Under the pieces are notes generated by a model. That model did no database searches. It was given only the letters and a program-made list of their open reading frames with translations, and was not told where the DNA came from. From Prevotella sp. UBA2739 (GTDB taxonomy: Bacteria; Bacteroidota; Bacteroidia; Bacteroidales; Bacteroidaceae), in contig DEJV01000071.1 in assembly GCA_002353525.1 (NCBI GenBank), forward strand, positions 1-46,650: a stretch of DNA of 46,650 bases. The letters are read 5' to 3'. Both the position numbers and the translations under genes were made by a program. Of the stretch, positions 43,191-46,650 are shown piece by piece. How positions within the stretch are numbered: the first letter of the stretch is position 1; each line of letters begins with the position of its first letter.

Positions 43191-45652
43191 CAAAATCTCA
43201 GTGTCAGGCTTCCCATCACCGTAGTGCCTGCCATAGGGATGAATCCTATCTGGTAGTAGCGGTTGTCGGGCGTATGACCGTAGCTTTCGGCCACTGCCGA
43301 GTAAACCCATCCGCTGGCAGCATATCGACGGTTGAACACATTCGAGATGTTCAGGCCGATGATGGCTTCTTTAAGGAATTTCTTCGGCTTCAGGGTGTAA
43401 CTGAGGTTCACGTTCGACGTGCTGTAGCTCGGCAGCGAACGGTCTTCGTTCTCGGTATTATCGAGATACTGGCGGCTCACGTAGTTGGTGTGCCACACGG
43501 CCTGCAGTCCTTTGTAGTGGAAATTCACAAAACCATTCAGAATCGCCGATGGCGAGAAAGCCAGTGTCGAGTTGTCGTAGTGCAGCTGGCGCAGCTCGTC
43601 GCCGTTGCCGTCGATATGATAGTTCTCGATAGCATACTGGCGAGCAGCCACATCGTCTTTATAATCCCAGTCGTCCCAGTCTTCCACAAACTCGTCGAAG
43701 TCCTTGATTTTGTTCTTGCTCAGGGCGGCATTACCCTCCAGCGTGAGCCAAGGAGTAACGTTCCATCCAGCCTGCAGTTCCACACCCATGCGGTAAGAGT
43801 CCTTCACGTTGGTGGTGAGCTTTTCGCCAATGTCGCTCAGCGCACCCGTCTGCACAAACTGGTCGACGTAGTCCATGTAGTAGAAGTTAGCCCCCACATG
43901 CCAGTTGTCGCCCGTAAACTGGTAGCCCAGCTCGTAGTCAATCAGCTGTTCAGCCTTGGGTGCCGGATAGTTGGCATTGTCGGTGAAGTTGTTGCGCTCG
44001 GGCTCGCGGTGGCTCATGGCCAGCGAACCGTAGAAGCGGTGGCCGTTTTGATTGAAGCTGAAACCAGCCTTGGGATTGAAGAAGTCGTACTTCTTGTCGA
44101 TATCGAGCCAGTGCTTGAGGTAGAGCCCCGTCTCTTTGTTTTCAATAAACTTATCGTTGTAGCCGTCGGTCTTATAGCCCACGTGGCGGTACTGCATGTC
44201 GGCAAACACACTCCATGCCGGTGTGATGGCATAGGCAGCCTTTACGTAGACGTTGCCGTCGAGCTTTTTCGCATCCGAGTCGTAATACTGGTAGTCGCCA
44301 TTCTTCATGAGCAGACTTCTCAGCTTGTTGTCAGAGAGGTAGGTCACATATCCGAAGTGGTTGCCCTCGAAGTTCTGCAGGCTCAGTCCGCCGATGATGT
44401 CCCACTCGTCGTCTTTATAGTTGATGCTCCACACCAGTCCGTAGGCATCCTGCTTCAGTCCCTTCTTGCGCACCCAGTCGGTACGTTTCACGCCGTCGAC
44501 GGCATCATAGCCGAACTCAGCGTTGGGCAGTCCCAGTTTCTTGATTTTGTTCTGGGGGCGGAACTCTTTATAGTAGCCGTAGCCATGCGTGTAGTGCAGC
44601 GATGCCGATGTGTTCCATCGGTCGCTGATGGTCCATGCGGCAGAGAGAATGTTGTGGTTCTGCCAGAAGTTGTCGGTGGTCTTCGGCCAGTACGAGCCGT
44701 CGCTCATCGTGTAACGCTCGGTCAGGTAGTTGCCGTTGGCGTCACGTGCAAAGTTACCGTCGACATCGTAGGTCAGCTGCTCGTAGAGCGAGTTGTAGCG
44801 GCCCAGTCCCACCTCGTAGAGGTCTTTATAAGTCTTGATGCCGGTATTGGCGCCATAGGTGCCGTCCATCAGCGAGAGATCGTCGTTGCCGGCAGTCACA
44901 CCGTTCCATGCCTGTCCCGTCTTCTCGAAGTTGCCGATGTTTTTGTAGCGCAGCTGGAAGTTGTCGCCCATCCACGTCAGCCCGCCGTAGTACGAGCCCG
45001 AGCGGCCGCTGGTGCCGTGGATAAACCCGTCGGTATTGGTCTCGTGATAGGCTCCGTCGAAGATGAGGTGGTTCCACAACAAACCCGTAGAGAATTTCGC
45101 ACCCACATTAAATGTGTTGAACGATCCGTAGCTTGCCGACAGTTCCAGACCGGGTGTCTGCTGCGGTATGGCCGACGAGAGGGCCACCGTACCACCGAAG
45201 GCACCGTCGCCATTGGTCGACGAGCCCACACCGCGCTGAATCTGCACCGAGCCCAACAGCGAGCCATACGAGTTCATGTTAGCCCAGAACACACACTGGT
45301 CCTCGGGCGAGTTGAGGGGCACACCGTCGAGTGTCACGTTGATGCGCGAGTCGCCCGCACCGCGGATGCGCATATAGGTGGTTCCAGTGCCCAGTCCGTT
45401 CTCACTCCATGCCAGCACGCCCGGTGTCTGCGAGAAGAGGAACGGCAGTTCCTTGCCTGTCTTTGAGAATTCGCCCAGCTCAGTCTTCTTGATGTTCGCC
45501 ACAGCAAAGGGGGCGTTCTTTTGGGCGCGCACGCCCTTCACCACCACTTCCTGCAGCTGTTCCATGCGCAACGAGTCTTCTGTCGTCTGTGCATACACGT
45601 TTGCGTGTCCTGCTGCCACGAGCAGCATTGCAAACAGAATAGTTTTCTTCAT
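43190..45652 (-). CDS. TonB-dependent outer-membrane receptor for thiamine (820 aa)
   Basis: The signal peptide is MKKTILFAMLLVAAGHANVYA. The plug domain follows, starting with the TonB-box-like LQEVVVKGVRAQKNAPFAVANIKKTEL, then LFSQTPGVLAWSENGLGTGTTYMRIRGAGDSRINVTLDGVPLN and GSVQIQRGVGSSTNGDGAFGGTVAL. The barrel ends in the C-terminal strand GSLTLRF, with a terminal Phe. It is the first gene behind a TPP riboswitch and precedes pnuT, so its cargo is probably thiamine or its phosphates; this matches the known omr1/pnuT arrangement in Bacteroidota. A second, antisense frame is open across almost all of this gene and is ignored. Confidence 0.93.
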   Translation of the reverse strand: MKKTILFAMLLVAAGHANVYAQTTEDSLRMEQLQEVVVKGVRAQKNAPFAVANIKKTELGEFSKTGKELPFLFSQTPGVLAWSENGLGTGTTYMRIRGAGDSRINVTLDGVPLNSPEDQCVFWANMNSYGSLLGSVQIQRGVGSSTNGDGAFGGTVALSSAIPQQTPGLELSASYGSFNTFNVGAKFSTGLLWNHLIFDGAYHETNTDGFIHGTSGRSGSYYGGLTWMGDNFQLRYKNIGNFEKTGQAWNGVTAGNDDLSLMDGTYGANTGIKTYKDLYEVGLGRYNSLYEQLTYDVDGNFARDANGNYLTERYTMSDGSYWPKTTDNFWQNHNILSAAWTISDRWNTSASLHYTHGYGYYKEFRPQNKIKKLGLPNAEFGYDAVDGVKRTDWVRKKGLKQDAYGLVWSINYKDDEWDIIGGLSLQNFEGNHFGYVTYLSDNKLRSLLMKNGDYQYYDSDAKKLDGNVYVKAAYAITPAWSVFADMQYRHVGYKTDGYNDKFIENKETGLYLKHWLDIDKKYDFFNPKAGFSFNQNGHRFYGSLAMSHREPERNNFTDNANYPAPKAEQLIDYELGYQFTGDNWHVGANFYYMDYVDQFVQTGALSDIGEKLTTNVKDSYRMGVELQAGWNVTPWLTLEGNAALSKNKIKDFDEFVEDWDDWDYKDDVAARQYAIENYHIDGNGDELRQLHYDNSTLAFSPSAILNGFVNFHYKGLQAVWHTNYVSRQYLDNTENEDRSLPSYSTSNVNLSYTLKPKKFLKEAIIGLNISNVFNRRYAASGWVYSAVAESYGHTPDNRYYQIGFIPMAGTTVMGSLTLRF

Positions 45653-45705
45653 TTTGCTATAATACCTTATTACAAATAAATAATAAAGGGGAGAGAAGTT
45701 GTCTT

Positions 45706-45781
45706 GTAATCCCTACGCCGGCATGATCCGGATCAGGTCAGAGGGTATAATCTCAGCCCGAACCCTCGGGCACCCCTTAGC
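45706..45781 (-). ncRNA. TPP riboswitch (THI element)
   Basis: On the minus strand GGCTAAGGGGTGCCCGAGGG, the GGGCTGAGA loop, ACCCTCTGACCTGATCCGGA and the closing GCCGGCGTAGGGAT all match the THI-box consensus (AGGGGTGCC...CTGAGA...CCTGATCTGGATAATGCCAGCG-like, CGTAGGGA). It lies directly before the TonB receptor gene. Thiamine pyrophosphate would repress uptake. About 50 bases separate it from the ATG; the mechanism (translation or termination) is not evident. Confidence 0.96.
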
Positions 45782-45801
45782 CTACATTTTGTAAGCCGCT
45801 G

Positions 45802-45832
45802 CAAAGGTACGAATAAGCGAGCAAAATGCAAA
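45802..45832 (-). promoter_or_regulatory. Promoter of the TPP-riboswitch operon
   Basis: Minus strand TTTG (45832-45829), 19 bp, TACCTTTG (45809-45802), about 20 bases before the riboswitch. It lies in the first copy of the 87-bp direct repeat. Confidence 0.85.
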
Positions 45833-45889
45833 AGGAAAATGTGATTTTCTTTTGTTTTTTCGAGCGAAAGTATCTTCGGCGAAGCCAAA
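45803..45889. repeat. 87-bp direct repeat, copy 1
   Basis: From AAAGGTACGAATAAGCGAGC to CTTCGGCGAAGCCAAA. It has two mismatches to copy 2 at 45961-46047. It contains the thiamine-operon promoter except the last base of the -7 box. Confidence 0.95.
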
Positions 45890-45914
45890 GTACGAAAAGT
45901 TGAGCGCAGAACAA

Positions 45915-45932
45915 AATAAAACGCGTTTTATT
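45915..45932. other. 18-bp perfect palindrome
   Basis: AATAAAACGCGTTTTATT lies between the two 87-bp repeat copies, upstream of the thiamine operon promoter. A possible operator; nothing more can be said. Confidence 0.5.
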
Positions 45933-45960
45933 CTTTATGCCGAGACGGAGTAACTTATCT

Positions 45961-46047
45961 AAAGGTACGAATAAGCGAGCAAAAAGCAAAAGGAAAATGT
46001 GTTTTTCTTTTGTTTTTTCGAGCGAAAGTATCTTCGGCGAAGCCAAA
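45961..46047. repeat. 87-bp direct repeat, copy 2
   Basis: 85 of 87 bases equal copy 1. The promoter-like pair TTTG (45990-45987) and TACCTTT (45967-45961) is kept with 19-bp spacing, but the next base makes the -7 box TACCTTTA instead of TACCTTTG. Confidence 0.95.
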
Positions 46048-46417
46048 TTCCTTTATCTTTTACTCAGGTTTATTCGCTATGCTCACCAGCAAGACACTCG
46101 CATTCGTTTAACTTCAATAGCTTCTTACCTTCTGAAACTTAAATCAGTTTTCTTACTTGTGTCATTCGGCATGCAAATATACATTTTTTTGAGAAAAAGA
46201 TAAAAAAATCGGGCAAACTGTCACTTTCTGCGTAACTCGCTCTATCTCAGCTACTTTCGGAGTGACAGTTTGTTTTTCAAACTGTCACCATCTATCACTA
46301 ATTATTCGTTTTTCAGAATTTATTTTACATTCATCCACTTAGCCTTTGAGTCTAAATGCGGGGACTGACAACTTTCCTCACGATATAAAATCACTCCGAT
46401 TGTCAAGATAGCAGAGT
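46048..46417. other. Intergenic AT-rich region at the right end
   Basis: No credible gene. It contains CAAACTGTCAC at 46214-46224 and the palindrome at 46262-46288. Confidence 0.6.
46262..46288. repeat. GTGACAGTTTG / CAAACTGTCAC palindrome
   Basis: Perfect 11-bp arms (46262-46272 and 46278-46288) around TTTTT. One arm also occurs alone at 46214-46224. Confidence 0.85.
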
Positions 46418-46500
46418 GTTTTTATACTAAAAACACAGTGTTTCTATGACAAAAACACTTCGTTTCTATCATAGAAACACAACGTTTCTATCATGAAAAC
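46418..46500. repeat. 22-bp pitch palindromic tandem array (array 4, GTTTCTAT-n-ATAGAAAC type)
   Basis: Four 17-bp units start at 46418, 46440, 46462 and 46484, exactly 22 bp apart with 5-bp linkers. Unit 1 is GTTTTTA-tac-TAAAAAC and unit 3 is the perfect GTTTCTAT-C-ATAGAAAC; units 2 and 4 have one or two mismatched arm positions. It is the same unit family, length and copy number as the array at 16237-16319. Confidence 0.93.
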
Positions 46501-46609
46501 ACAACTGATTTGACAGCTAACGAGCAGTCTTATAACAAGTTAGGGCTGTCTCGCATTTGCTACAGCCCGCCCTGTTGTGATTATTTACCAAAACAGCACT
46601 TCTCATCAA

Positions 46610-46646
46610 GTGACAGTTAGGTGACAGTTTGCAAACAAACTGTCAC
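46610..46646. repeat. Second GTGACAGTTTG palindrome with extra half-site
   Basis: GTGACAGTTTG (46621-46631), CAAA, CAAACTGTCAC (46636-46646), preceded by a half-site GTGACAGTTAG at 46610-46620 exactly 11 bases upstream. The window ends here. Confidence 0.85.
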
Positions 46647-46650
46647 CTCC

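Noticed and set aside
43100..45466. 788-codon open frame on the plus strand
   Set aside because: It is antisense to the TonB receptor, which has a full family match, signal peptide and riboswitch. The antisense product is a low-complexity Val/His-rich sequence typical of a shadow frame.
45777..46046. 89-codon open frame on the minus strand
   Set aside because: It is produced by the two 87-bp direct repeats read through the promoter; the encoded sequence is an internal duplication without family resemblance.

Overview
The window looks like a chromosomal segment of a Bacteroidales bacterium, most likely Prevotella or a close relative (Segatella/Hallella group). The reasons are protein families largely confined to Bacteroidota (DUF2723 membrane protein, PorQ of type IX secretion, DUF1573, A2M-family giant, TPP-riboswitch-controlled TonB receptor plus PnuT, C69 dipeptidase) and promoters of the Bacteroidota type, TTTG-N19/20-TAnnTTTG, with no Shine-Dalgarno signals. 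Most of it is housekeeping chromosome. No integrase, transposase, phage module or CRISPR array was found.

Layout, left to right. 1-5.6 kb (minus strand): a lipoprotein of unknown function, a DUF2723 membrane protein and a membrane-anchored winged-helix regulator. 5.7-6.7 kb: mnmA (plus). 6.8-12.7 kb (minus): lysS, gpsA, a cytidylate-kinase-like protein, pgi, a HAD phosphatase and a small helicase-associated-domain protein, in an operon-like run. 12.9-16.0 kb (minus): a RecQ helicase with an unusual C-terminal extension, followed by a decayed accessory locus holding a truncated RhuM gene between fragments of other genes. 16.4-22.5 kb (plus): a flippase-like membrane protein, pepD, a CorA-type transporter behind a structured leader with a tiny acidic ORF, and a DUF349 protein. 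22.5-24.4 kb (minus): a C69 dipeptidase and tRNA-Gln(CUG). 24.6-37.2 kb (plus): rsfS-ftsH-cdsA, then a giant alpha-2-macroglobulin-like protein, a DUF1573 protein, meaB and ispH. 37.4-39.1 kb (minus): porQ-cmk. 39.3-40.1 kb: a metallophosphoesterase (plus). 40.1-45.8 kb (minus): a BtuB-like TonB receptor and, upstream, a thiamine-uptake operon (TPP riboswitch, TonB receptor, PnuT). The last kilobase is non-coding and rich in repeats.

The most interesting signal is in the intergenic DNA. Four separate intergenic loci (50-203, 16237-16319, 28105-28258, 46418-46500) carry short tandem arrays with the same 22-bp pitch although the unit sequence differs between loci. In three of them each unit is a dyad-symmetric 17-19-mer, and several units carry paired, compensating changes in both arms. 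The 16.2-kb and 46.4-kb arrays use the same unit (GTTTCTAT-n-ATAGAAAC) although they lie 30 kb apart. This looks like a genome-wide family of regularly phased protein-binding sites or small structured repeats. Other points of interest are the corA leader (acidic mini-ORF, pseudoknot-capable hairpin, T-rich tract), an 87-bp direct repeat that duplicates the promoter of the thiamine operon, an A2M protein that has lost its thioester motif, and promoters that abut start codons and so predict leaderless mRNAs.
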